Source: Aradus depressus (lineage: Eukaryota > Arthropoda > Insecta > Hemiptera > Aradidae). From it: DNA of 64,000 bases. The stretch covers positions 10,208,249-10,272,248 of the forward strand of contig OY759223.1 of the NCBI GenBank assembly GCA_963662175.1. Direction: 5' to 3'. Positions 29,934 through 39,844 of this stretch are shown in pieces. A program made the translations under genes and the position numbers. Position 1 is the first letter of the stretch. Every line of letters begins with the position of its first letter. The notes under the pieces are model-generated. The model saw only the letters and a list, made by a program, of their open reading frames with translations. It ran no database searches and was not told where the DNA came from.

Positions 29934-30128
29934 AGTTACAATCTTATCAATACTTAATTATATTGAATTTGGTTAAAATGTTTTTAGGTTAGATTCGCAA
30001 TGAATCGGACAGGTACCGTCGCGTTGAAACGGACGTCCGATTCAATGCGTCAGTGCCTGTCCGATTCATTACTCCTGCATATTGTAGTTTCTTAAAACTG
30101 GTTTTATTTATTTTTTTATCACCAACAG

Positions 30129-31360
30129 ATGCCGCCAAAGAAGAGGATTCGTCCAGAAAAAGCTGTAATAGAGTCTGCTGTGGAAGAAGTACTAAAGAAA
30201 GGACAGTCAATTCGCTCAGTTGCATCAGCAAATAAAATATCGAAATCATATTTGGCGGATATTGTTAACCCTCCTAATACCACGTGGGGTCAAAAAAGAC
30301 CCCATGCGTTTTAAAATGTGTATGAACTGCTCAATATAATTTCTATTTCGATGAGGCTTCAGGACATTTATCCGTAGACTATCTCAATTCGATTTCATTA
30401 AGAAAATGTATTCAGTTTGTATTTTAAAAATTGATGTAAAATAATATTTTCACAAAAACGTAGTTGGGGTCACGCGGGACCCCACGTGGTATTATCCGTA
30501 TCACATTTTCGTTCGTCTGATGAGAAGTATTTTCAAGAAGTTCCACTCAGTAAACAATTCCGAAAAGTTACGTTTGCTCTTCAATTGACCTGCAATTCGA
30601 AGAAGACATTGCCCGCACCCGCTGGAGTTTTTCCTGGAGCTCTTTCTGATCAACATATCTTGGTTTCCACTTCTCGTTCACCTCTTGAATTTTATTTAGA
30701 TCTAATTTCAGTATGCGTTGACGGTTCAGACCGTAAAGATAAATCATGGAACACATTGTGTCCTCGCGAACGTTGATGTTAGTAGAGCGTGCCAGGGAGA
30801 TTGCAGGGTTTGAATCTGAGGAGGCCCTTGTGGAAACGGAACAGCTCGAAGTGATCTCCGATGTTGAAGACGTTTTGGAAACGGACGATGAAGAACTTGA
30901 TGAGCTAGAAGCACGTATGTAAAAACCATGTCACAAAAAAATTTCTTTGCGCTAAATGTAAATAATAATAGCACCCATAGTGTGAATATACTTTTATAAG
31001 TTTCATGATTTACTTTTTTTTGAATAAACATTTTTTTATACCATTTTTTCTCAACTTTTTAAACTTTTTGTTATTTTCCCCTCATTTTTGAAGGAACTTG
31101 ATTGAATAAGTTAGAATGAAAAGCTAGTTGGTACATGAAAAATTGAAAAATGAAGTGGGGTCTCAATAGGACCCCACGTGGTATTTTTCGTTTCAAAGGT
31201 AACGTGGTATTAGGAGGGTTAAGAAAGCTGAAGGGTCTTCAACTACGTTCACTCATGATCCCAATATTGGAAATAGAAGAATTTTTACCCTGGAACAAGA
31301 GGAACAACTAGCAGATTATTTGAAAAGATCTTCGAAGATGTGCTATGGACTAACTACAAC
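30129..31360 (+). pseudogene. pogo/Tigger-like HTH (psq domain) gene exon, split by piggyBac-like insertion
   Basis: The first part (30129-30268) encodes MPPKKRIRPEKAVIESAVEE...LADIV, a psq-type helix-turn-helix as in CENP-B/Tigger-derived proteins (KKGQSIRSVASANKISKSYL is the HTH). Removing 30269-31218 and one TTAA rejoins GAT ATT GTT AAG AAA. The frame then continues KKAEGSSTTFTHDPNIGNRR and FTLEQEEQLADYLKRSSKMC to YGLTTTQ near 31357, the usual linker and second-HTH start of such proteins. The DDE region is absent. The gene may be a transposon or a domesticated copy; the insertion breaks it. Confidence 0.7.
30269..31218. mobile_element. Non-autonomous piggyBac-like element
   Basis: TTAA flanks both sides (30265-30268 and 31219-31222), and the termini CCCTCCTAATACCACGT are inverted repeats. 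TTAA duplication with a CCC terminus is diagnostic of piggyBac. Sub-terminal hairpins of ggggtc/gacccc recur, also internally near 30465-30495 and 31155-31180. A plus ORF at 30776-30922 (acidic, MLVERAREIAGFESEEALVE...) might be a transposase N-terminus. A minus ORF at 30568-30756 (LDLNKIQEVNEKWKPRYVDQ) is unrecognised. No full transposase is present. Confidence 0.88.
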
Positions 31361-32070
31361 CCAGTGTTTTATAATTTTGGCCAGAAATTTGTTCTTTTTG
31401 CCCCAGTGTGTGTCGCTAAGCCACTGCAAACTGTATATTCAATTAATTATTTGACTATGTAAAAGAGCCATGGCAGCGCTGTCTGGTGACTGGTGACTTG
31501 TTTGCGGTAGCCAACCTCCATTTTGACGCTCACTCAAACCACTATGATTACTGTTGGCAGTGACTCCGAGTGTGACTGGGAACAAACTCTTCAACCAACA
31601 AGCCCCATCATTTTGGACTACCTGTTGTTTGTACACAGGAAACACAAACCTACAATTTTAGAATTGTTTGCAGTCTATCATTTCTATATGAGGTCCTAGC
31701 TGAAATAATTAATTAGAAATTAAAAACAATTATCCTAAAACCTTAACAAATTGATGAGTAGCCACTGTATATACTTTGGATAAACATAGAAATTAACTGT
31801 TTTTTTCCAAGGATAGCGCTTTTCTAGAACGACATTTTCCTTTTTTTTTTTACGCTGTTATTGTCAACCTAACCTCTAGTTTTGCCATTTAATTGATTCT
31901 ACGAACTGGCTTTTAGGAAGGACTTTTCCACCCATTTTACAACAAATGATGCTCCCGTGGCCTCCAAATATTGATGTTAAAGTGGAGAAACTTTATATTT
32001 AAATGGTCTCAGAAATCTGAATATAATTTACAGGATATAATCTGGTGATTATAGGTAATAAGTTTGTTAT
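31361..32070. other. Unassigned sequence downstream of the HTH fragment
   Basis: No coding continuation of the HTH gene was found. A segment near 31400-31430 resembles, inverted, 27870-27910. The remainder is unassigned. Confidence 0.4.
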
Positions 32071-32071
32071 T

Positions 32072-32183
32072 TGTTATGACTAGGCTTTACTACGAGGTTA
32101 TTTTGCCTATTATCAGAGCGCCCTTTCGTCGTTCTGCTGTACATGAGGCCGACTTTTGGAAGTCCTAAATTTGGCCTACTCAA
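32072..32183 (-). mobile_element. SINE1 3' half fragment
   Basis: It runs minus from ggctttactacgaggttatt through cagagcgccctttcgtcgtt to gtcctaaatttggcctactc. The rest of the element is missing. Confidence 0.7.
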
Positions 32184-32317
32184 GTCATAGGCATAGAAAG
32201 ATAATTTTTGTTGTGGGGACGAACTCAATCGCACCTACTCTCCCCCCTCCACATGTCTTTCTACCAAATAAAAAAAAAATCCAGCTGTTTTAAATAAAAA
32301 TAATATTACAAAAAAAA

Positions 32318-32376
32318 ATGTGAGGTATCTAGGTGTGCTCCTAGATACCAAACTGACCTGGGCCAACACATTAACT
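32318..32376 (+). pseudogene. LINE reverse-transcriptase fragment
   Basis: The short frame gtg agg tat cta ggt... reads VRYLGVLLDTKLTWANTLT, the YLGVxLDxKLTW motif of the jockey/R1-type RT thumb region. It is cut immediately by SINE1 at 32379. Only this scrap remains. Confidence 0.65.
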
Positions 32377-32378
32377 CC

Positions 32379-32616
32379 ATAAACTTAAGCACGCCGTCCT
32401 TCGGATGGGACGTTAAGCGATGGTCCCAAGCCTGTACGATGTCAGGTACTCGTTAAATACCCCTACCCTAGATGAATAAAAATTTAGGGTAGGCAAAATT
32501 TAGGACTCCCACAGTAGAGTCGGGCTCATGTCCACCAGAGTGACGAAAGAGCGCTCTGGTAGGAGGCGATATGACCTCATAGTTAAAGCCCGGGCATGAG
32601 TCATAAAACCTAACCT
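32379..32616 (+). mobile_element. SINE1, 5'-truncated, inserted in LINE scrap
   Basis: It starts at ataaacttaagcacgccgtc and is otherwise complete through the hairpin to aaaacctaacct. It abuts an RT fragment on its left. Confidence 0.85.
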
Positions 32617-32635
32617 ATAAATTATGTATTTTAAT

Positions 32636-32860
32636 ATTCTCTGGGGTTGATGGTGGCCGTGCGGGCTAGGGCGTAGGGCTTTGGTCGCATGGTCTCACCA
32701 TGGTTTGCGGGTTCGAATCCCGTCCGGGAGTGAGTATTATTTCGTAGATAAAACTCCCTCCCGGGGCCCTGGATATCGTAAATAACTATATAACACATTG
32801 ACATAGCTAATATGCAGCGTACATAAGGCCAAAAAAAAATAATAATAATAAAAAATATTA
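32636..32860 (+). mobile_element. SINE2, near full-length
   Basis: This is a second SINE family. The head has a Ser/Leu-like A box (ggtggccgtgcgggctaggg) and B box (gggttcgaatcccgtccggg). The body (gataaaactccctcccgggg, ggatatcgtaaataac, gctaatatgcagcgtacata) ends in an A-rich (taa)n tail. Pieces of the same family lie at 2575, 21995 and 25795. Confidence 0.75.
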
Positions 32861-32889
32861 AACAGTTTACTAACATAGGGGCTTCTAAA

Positions 32890-33130
32890 TCCTCATTCTA
32901 AATTTTCTGTAGATAAATTCACTTCATCGGCAGTTATTAAGTTTTTTACGTTAAACCTCCCCCTAATCCCCCTTTTTCCTTTGGTCGATTTAGCTGAAAA
33001 ACAATAGATGTCGTCTGTGTTCGTGTCGATATATTCACTTACACTGGAGTTATCGTGTTCACAGACACAGAGACGCACAGATATACAATTTTTTTTTTCA
33101 TATTTGGAAGTAAAACCTTCGATCTTTAGC
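32890..33130 (+). repeat. Family B repeat copy
   Basis: It contains tcggcagttattaagttttt, ggtcgatttagctgaaaaac and gttatcgtgttcacagacac, standard family B landmarks. Non-coding. Confidence 0.55.
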
Positions 33131-33199
33131 ACAGTAGGCAATCACGTTACCGCTGAACTCCTGAACTGCTTGAAAAACATGCTGGAGTTTTACAATAAT

Positions 33200-33855
33200 A
33201 TATAATTTTCTCTGGTTTGTTGATCATGGTTTGTGGAATCTCAGTCATACCCAATTTTGAAGGAACAATCTTAAGATCAGAGTTCACAGGAAACTGGTAA
33301 ATCTCGATATATACTTGCATTTAAGGAGAAGCTATAATGATATCGTATCTTTATCAGTGGCTTGGTTATTGGTGGGTTTCAGTTATGGGGTAGTTAACTT
33401 TAATCTGTGGTTACGGGTATTTGACTTAGTTGGTTGGTAGTAATAAGGGGCCAACTACAAAATACTACAATACTATCTTTTTGGTGGTACGCGAGGGCGG
33501 GGTGAAGTGCGGTTTGGCGTTTAATGGCGGGGGGATGTTGCCCAATAATTTACAACTAGGTATAGTTCGGAGTCCATGAGATAAAGAGTGATTCGTCTAA
33601 TGAGTAAGTCGTGATGGAGACCTGTTATTGGGGAAGGCTTCTAATCACAGTTAAGGATGGAACCAGTAATCTTAAAGTATTAGATGGGCGGGATGTTTGG
33701 TTCAAAGCATGGTCAAGTCTAGATAAGGAAAGGTGTGGCGTCAATCTGGAGTGAAACCATTCCTGAAACTGGGGCTATTATGGAACGGGTTCCGCCATTT
33801 TGGGGCAACGTTTCAAGTTCTATACTGGATCAGGGTTCCTAGCTATGTCAGTTAG
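33200..33855. other. Unassigned, comparatively GC-rich sequence
   Basis: No ORF of note, no repeat family shared with the rest of the window and no RNA signature. It could be single-copy intergenic DNA. Confidence 0.45.
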
Positions 33856-33899
33856 TTGTTATGACTCATGCCCGGCCTTTAAAGCCTAGTTTGCACTAT

Positions 33900-34425
33900 G
33901 CTAGTAATTTAGTCAATATATATATTACACACATAAAAAAATGATTACCTAATATAAAAAAAAATTAATTGTATTTATTTTTATATAAAAAGAAACTGAA
34001 TTAATAAATAAATAATAAGAAACCTCTTTTAAAGCAAATGAGTAAAAAAACAAAACGCGGCCATCAGCTGTTTTTGTTAGTGTGTGTTGAGAAGAGTCGA
34101 GGCCTGAGTTCAATGGAGACGGTCTGAGTAAAGATGAAAAGTGGTGTTTAGGCTTAAGTTGTAATGAACTAAATAGAAGTGAATTGAAGGTGAAATTGAT
34201 CCGCAAAGAGGTACTGTTGTTTATTTATATGCACAGGATATATGCCCAGAAATATATAACTTAAATTTAAAGAATGTCCAAAATTATAAAACAAAAAAAA
34301 GATTGAATTAGTTTTAAGAATTTAGTTTTTAAGATTTTTCTTTTGATTTTTGTTTGTTTCAATGTTTAGTTTTTAATTTTAATAATGTAGATTTAAAAAA
34401 ATAAACCCAATATTTGTTCTTGTAA
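33900..34425 (-). repeat. Family C repeat copy (~0.5 kb)
   Basis: It shares agctgtttt...agtgtgtgttgaga, ggcttaagttgtaatgaact, caaagaggtac and aataaacccaatatttgttc with 41230-41700. The inverse order appears in 36720-37070. A dispersed repeat of unknown class. Confidence 0.6.
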
Positions 34426-34427
34426 AT

Positions 34428-34722
34428 TCGGGCTTTAACTACGAGGTCATATTGCCTACTACCAGAGCGCTCTTTCGTTACTCTGGTGAACATGAGCCCG
34501 ACTCTACTGTGGGACTCCTAAATTTTGCCTACCCTAAATTTTTATTCACTTAGAGCAGGGATCTTTAACGAGTACCTGACATCGTACAGCGTCCGAAGGA
34601 TGGCGTTCTTAAGTTTATTTTACCTCCCAGATAAAATAAACTAAGGGCCTCAGTCGGGTTTCGAACCCACGACCTTGAGCTCAGAAGGCAAGCACGCATA
34701 CCACTGAGCTACCGGCGCCCTC
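34428..34722 (-). mobile_element. SINE1, near full-length
   Basis: Minus orientation with an intact tRNA-like head (gtttcgaacccacgaccttg...accactgagctaccggcgccc), body and hairpin. A 25-bp internal deletion sits near 34590. The tail is lost. Confidence 0.88.
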
Positions 34723-35522
34723 AAAGCTTGAAAAAGAAAAATTATATTGTAGAATAACATTAGTGTTGATAAAGTTGGGATAAAGGAGAGTCCATTATAG
34801 CTAGTTTCCTTTCATATATAAGAGGACATGTTTGGATGGGGGCGGAGAGAAGCGGGGGGCAGCTGGATGGATGCAGATGTCCCCCGGCCCCCGATAATAC
34901 GAAACATTCCCCCTTATTTCCTCCAATCTCAACCTGTAATTATATCAAAACTGCCACGCGCCCTCGCCCCGCCCTATAAATATCACAATGAACTTCCGTC
35001 AATATCCAGGGAACAAAACTAATATGAGGCCGAAAGGCTCCGCCCAAGTCTTTTTTGTCAAAAATGTGTCCTATACAAGAAGTGAAAAGAGAGTTACATA
35101 AAGAGAAAAAAAAATAGGTGACCATGTGTCGTTTGGATTTAATAATGTGTCTTTTTGTATGTATGGGCAACCCTTCTAGGTGGCTCGTGTGCCTTCAATT
35201 AGAAGAATAATTTTGTAACGAAATTATTTTGGTGCTCTGAAGAAACGATGGAGACGTCATTAATAGAAGAGGTAGGAAAATTGTCGTTAAATCACAGTCT
35301 ATGTACTTCCCCAGTATCGGATGTGGCAATTAATAAAAATAATAAATAAACAAATAATAAAAATTACCACATTTCCTGTAGAAATAATAGCTGGTCTTCT
35401 ACTAAATTTTGATTTCTATAGTAGTTTCCGAAAAGGGCCCTAAAAAAGTATCGAAAGTTCAAGACGTGCAATGTTCAATAAAGTGCACGTATTTCAAAAA
35501 AAAATTCAACTAATAATTATTT

Positions 35523-35864
35523 GAACTTGAATGAAATAAAACTCGTTTATTTGTGGTATTGTCTAATTTCACCAACTATATATACATGGGAGTACTTTCG
35601 GTATTTCTACCATCCTCAGCCAAAAGTAGAGATAAGAGATAAGACTAAGTTAATGTTACAGAATGTCAGCCTCTCGAGGAACCCCTTACCCTCCCTCCTG
35701 GTGTTCTCCATGACGTCAGACATTCCTATCTATGCTAAACTGTCAAGCTGTGAGATATTTTATGAAAAGATCACAATTTTTCAAATGTATGAACCCCTTC
35801 TTAGATCTAGGTAATATTGTAGACTATATAATGTTTCCTATGCATTAACAATGAACAGGCGTAG
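35523..35864. mobile_element. 342-bp insertion with ribozyme-like motif and 12-bp target duplication
   Basis: It is flanked by taataattattt (35511-35522 and 35865-35876). The empty-site sequence is seen in the uninterrupted family C copy near 45890-45930. It starts gaacttgaatgaaataaaac and has the same layout as the other Penelope-like pieces: an A/T leader, ttgtctaatttcaccaac, tatatata, then the motif. Confidence 0.7.
35586..35623 (-). ncRNA. Hammerhead-like motif, well-paired copy
   Basis: Minus strand: TGG, CTGAGGA, extra T, helix II GGTA/TACC with loop GAAA, then core GAAA, palindromic AGTACT and C at the cleavage position. CCA completes helix I with TGG. All three helices pair. Confidence 0.6.
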
Positions 35865-36207
35865 TAATAATTATTTCAATTGGATTTCTTCTAAATTCAC
35901 TAAAGAGATGCCATCTTGTTTTCCTAAATTTGCAAAAGAGTTAAATCTAATCCAAAGATATAAATTATCTTACTGGGTTCGCAGGGAAAATGAATATCAT
36001 AGAATTAAAAAACAACTATTAGGTTTATTAATTTTTTTAAACCTACATTATGAATTGAATAACTAAGATGAAAATGGAAATGAAAAAAAAAATGAAATTG
36101 TTTACAAAAAGAAATCTTACGAACTATCTAATATACTTAAAACTATATGAATATTTTTTCTGTTGTATGGTGGCCACTATTTATAATTGTTTTATATTTT
36201 GGGCATA

Positions 36208-36709
36208 TATATGCTACGGGTAAAGTTAGATTAACGGTTAAACCTAGGATTACCCGGGTAAACCTAGTAGTACCCGCTGCCGCTTGGTTAAAGTCCGAAA
36301 TATAATCGAAATAGTTCACGTTTCGGGCTTTACCCGGGTAAAGTATATGTTAAAGCTAGAACATGTACTACTTCAAATATAGGAACGACGGGAGGGGCAG
36401 ATATATCGTCCCGCCGGCGCAACGCCGGCAAATACGCCCCCAAATTTTGTAATATTTCGATTTATGTTTGTTCTAGGAATTTATGTACCCTGATGAATGA
36501 TTATCGCTGTTAGACAGCTTACAACAATGGAAATTGAGGTGTGGTCGAGCTAATTAATAAGTACCTAATCTTTATAGTGGAACATACGTCCACTAATGGC
36601 CTTGTCATTATTAGTATACCCAACTTTAACCAAGCGGCAACGGGTACTAAGCAGTTTACCCGGGTAATCCTAGGTTTAACCGTTAATCTAACTTTACCCG
36701 TAACATATA
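36208..36709. mobile_element. Palindromic MITE (TIR around TACGGGTAAAGTTAG)
   Basis: The left arm tatatgctacgggtaaagtt, ggttaaacctaggattaccc is mirrored at the right end, with a second inverted block (ccgcttggttaaagt / actttaaccaagcgg) inside. It is ~500 bp with no ORF. The core 36430-36545 matches the hAT core at 26520-26640 in inverse orientation. Confidence 0.75.
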
Positions 36710-37164
36710 CCTACATATAAATAAAAAGTACCTTTTCTCTTCTAAATACTTCCAATGTTATAATTTTCACTCCTACATCTTCTCTCACTCAGACTGGTTC
36801 ACTACACCTTAACCCTAAAAACACCTCTCTCTAGACTGCCCACTTGCACAACACAACATAGACTGTTTCACACTATTTCAAACAGATGATCGTCACCTTT
36901 TGTTCTCCATTCATTGGTTGTTCACATTTCGTTTTAAAACAAAATGCGCCTAGTCCATCTTTGTATATTTACTCACTAATTAAGTTACTTCACTCCTAAC
37001 AGCTGTTTTTATGCAAATAATAATAATTGATTTTATAATATATTAATAATCTTAATGTGTGTACATTTTTTACATCACCCCGAATTAATCAATTATGTTT
37101 ACGCCTTCCCTCCGCAGCCAATCGATCGTTTGGGCTAAATCTCAATAGTTGACTCACATAGTGG

Positions 37165-37565
37165 CTTCTGAATCAGATCAGATTTTTTATCTAGGAGGTA
37201 CCTTCATGACTTGGTGTACGACTAGATAACAAGGCGAGCTGGAAGCCCAGCGGGATAATAGTACTGGATGCTTAGGTCCCTAGGTGCACTCAAAGGCCCA
37301 ACTAGGATATATCCTGGTGTATGGTCAGATCGGGGGCATTGGCCCAGGTGTGAGTTCACTTCCTGGATTGACAATGGCAGTCCTCTTTCCGGTGGGCGGA
37401 GCTGCAGCTGGGTAGCAACCAGCCCTCTGTCCTCAACCATAAGACTGCAGCTAGCGTAATTCAAAGGGGTGCTCCAATTCTGATCAAACGAGATCTGGAG
37501 ACTGTAGACATGTTTAGTGTCAACGTTTCTAAGTAGAAGTTGAAATGGTGAATAACCGGCCATGT
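37165..37565 (+). pseudogene. LINE RT C-terminal fragment, decayed
   Basis: The plus frame near 37190-37260 reads as a YLG-x-LDNKASWKP-like motif (tacgactagataacaaggcg agctggaagccc). The next kilobase pattern resembles a jockey/R1 RT tail with many stops. Weakly supported. Confidence 0.35.
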
Positions 37566-37605
37566 ACCCAGAACGAATTAAAAAATTATCGTGTTCAGAG
37601 ACACA

Positions 37606-37727
37606 CTACCAGAGCGCTCTTTCGTCACTCTGATGGTCATGAGACCGACTCAACTGTGAGAGTCCTAAATTTTGATAGGAGTCTTTAACGAGTAACTGGA
37701 GGGACCATCAATTGACGACGTGCTTCA
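37606..37727 (-). mobile_element. SINE1 fragment
   Basis: It contains ccagagcgctctttcgtcac, gagtcctaaattttga, ggagtctttaacgag and gacgacgtgctt with internal deletions. Confidence 0.65.
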
Positions 37728-37810
37728 TTATTATCAATAATAATAAAAACATATTTTAAAATTTGTTGCTATGCGTTACAATTTAAACATTATTTATAAA
37801 CATTTTAAAC

Positions 37811-39229
37811 AACCGAAAGCGGACCTCTCAAGTTATAGACCCATAAGTCTGCTTAAGCTAAACTTAAGCACGCCGTCCTTCGGATGGGACGTTAAGCGAT
37901 GGTCCCGAGCCTGTACGATGTCAGGTACTCGTTAAAGACCCCTACCCTAGATGAATAAAAATTTAGGGTAGGCAAAATTTAGGACTCCCACAGTAGAGTC
38001 GGGCTCATGTCCACCAGAGTGACGAAAGAGTGCTCTGGTAGTAGGCGATATGACCTCGTAGTTAAAGCCCGGGCATGAGTCATAAAACCTAACCTAACCA
38101 TAAGTCTGCTACCCTCTTTGGCCAAACTATTTGAAAAAATAATTCTTTCTAGGCTTACGCATTTCTTAAACTCTGAAAATATCCTTCCCAAATTTCAGTT
38201 CGGATTTAAGAAAAATCATTCGGCGGTTCATTCAATTCAAAGGCTGTACGAAAAGGTAGTTAGTGGCTATGAACGAAAGTTGTTCTCAACTGCAATGTTT
38301 TTAGATCTTAGTCAAGCTTTTGACACAGTTAGGCACGCGGGGCTCCTCTTCAAACTTAAACTGCTAGGAGTACCTCTTTATATTTACGAAACTTTGGCCT
38401 CGTACCTCGATGGGAGAACATTCTCTGTGAAGATAGGAAATAGTATGTCCGAGTCACGCGACATAAGGGCTGGAGTTCCACAAGGATCCGTTCTGGGACC
38501 AACTCTGTTTAATGTATACTGTTCAGACATACCTTCCCTGTCTGATCAGTTTATTGCCATGTTTGCTGACGACACTTGTATTATCAGTCAGGACGATGAC
38601 CCAAGGATAGCAGCATCCCTGCTTCAAACGGCAGTGAGTGAGGTGTCCGAGTGGTTTGAAACTTGGGGTTTAACACTCAATCCAAACAAAAGTGAGGCAA
38701 AAGTATTCACGTTGAGACGTATACCGGAAGTAACTCCAGTTAAGATCAATGGTGTGGAGGTGCCGTGGAATCCTGAAGACAAGAGTTGGACAAACGTCTC
38801 ACCTGGAAGCTACATACCAACAAGAAATTGAACCAGGCCTACGCACGCCTCTTCATTTTGTATCCTCTAATTAACAGGACCTCTAGGCTCAAGACAAGAT
38901 GCAGCCTTCTCATATACAAGACCATCATTCGGCCTCTATACACGTATGCATGCCCGGTCTGGGGGCTACCATCTGGTAAAAAACTTGAAGGGTTCCAGAA
39001 GCTACAAAATAAAGTTTTGCGCACGGCAGTAAATGCGCCATGGTTCGTGAGGTACAAGCAGCTTCACGAAGAACTAGGCATGTCATATGTTGAGGACTTC
39101 GTGAAGAGGGTTACCAAGAAGTTTCTGGATTCTCTAAACACCGCAGCAGGACCAGCGTACTACGAACTAGGAAAGACGACTCCAGCCCCCAGACTCAAGC
39201 CACGGCTCCCTCAAGACATCCTCCCTTAG
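37811..39229 (+). pseudogene. Non-LTR retrotransposon reverse transcriptase (jockey clade), broken
   Basis: The frame begins QPKADLSSYRPISLL (RT motif 1). It is interrupted by SINE1 and resumes PSLAKLFEKIILSRLTHFLN, FQFGFKKNHSAVHSIQRLYE, MFLDLSQAFDTV (first catalytic Asp), GVPQGSVLGPTLFNVYCSD and FADDT at about 38560-38575 (the catalytic DD pair). After NPNKSEAKVF a short deletion and frame change near 38783 lead to LDKRLTWKLHTNKKLNQAYA, the YACPVWG motif and a natural stop at 39227. There is no RNase H, and the endonuclease part was lost by 5' truncation. Confidence 0.9.
37851..38096 (+). mobile_element. SINE1 inserted into LINE RT, target duplication cataagtctgct
   Basis: It is 5'-truncated (starts at aagctaaacttaagcacgcc) and complete to aaaacctaacctaac. 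The LINE sequence cataagtctgct is present on both sides, so removing one copy and the SINE restores the RT codons. Confidence 0.92.
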
Positions 39230-39497
39230 AGACCAAATGTTAAAGTTTACCTTCTTTCATTTATTTATTTATACATTTATTCTTTTACATTCATCTTTTA
39301 TTTCCATCTATTTGTTAAATTCTATAAGCTGTCTTAGGTTGTGCTCAAGATGAGACGACGCCGATCTGTTATTTTAATCTGTTATTTTCTATGTTATTTA
39401 TTTTATGTCCATATTTATACCTACTAGCATAGCATGCGATATGCTGAACTAGTAAAATAAAAGAAAAAAATAAAATAAAATAAAATAAACATTTTCA

Positions 39498-39828
39498 GGG
39501 AGCCAGTAGCTCAGTCGTATGCGTGCTTGACTTCTGAGCTCAAGTTCGTGGGTTCGAAACCCGACCGAGGCCCTTAGCTTATTTTATCTGGGAGGTAAAA
39601 GTAAGGTCCTTCGGAAGGGACGTTAAGCGATGGTCCCGAGCCTGTACGATGTCAGGTACTCGTTAAAGAACCCTCCCCTAGAGGAATAAAAATTTAGGTT
39701 AGGCAAAATTTAGGACTCCCACAGTAGTCGGGCTCATGTCCACCAGAGTGACGAAAGAGCGCTCTGGTAGTAGGCGAAATGACCTCGTAGTTAAAGCCCA
39801 GGCATGAGTCATAAAACCTAACCTAACT
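39498..39828 (+). mobile_element. SINE1, full-length, at the LINE 3' end
   Basis: The head (gccagtagctcagtcgtatg, gggttcgaaacccgaccgag), body and CCTAA tail are all present with a few small deletions. The duplication taaacattttca lies at 39486-39497 and 39829-39840 and overlaps the LINE's own target repeat. Confidence 0.92.
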
Positions 39829-39844
39829 TAAACATTTTCAACAG

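Larger units (their letters stand above)
35365..37075 (+). repeat. Family C repeat, long copy with two nested insertions
   Basis: Family C sequence (atttcctgtagaaataatag...) is interrupted at 35523-35864 and 36208-36709. Between them a frame reads KEMPSCFPKFAKELNLIQRY and KLSYWVRRENEYHRIKKQLL. The 45.7-kb copy has a matching reading with LNLIQWYKLSYWVNRE, so a short ORF may be a decayed family feature. Confidence 0.6.
37809..39485 (+). mobile_element. Jockey-like LINE, 5'-truncated, with target duplication
   Basis: The element starts inside the RT domain and ends with a 3' UTR and a (taaaa)n tail. The 11-bp sequence ataaacatttt precedes it (about 37796-37806) and follows the tail (39485-39495). 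The RT reading is split by SINE1 at 37851-38096 and by a small deletion near 38783. Confidence 0.8.
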
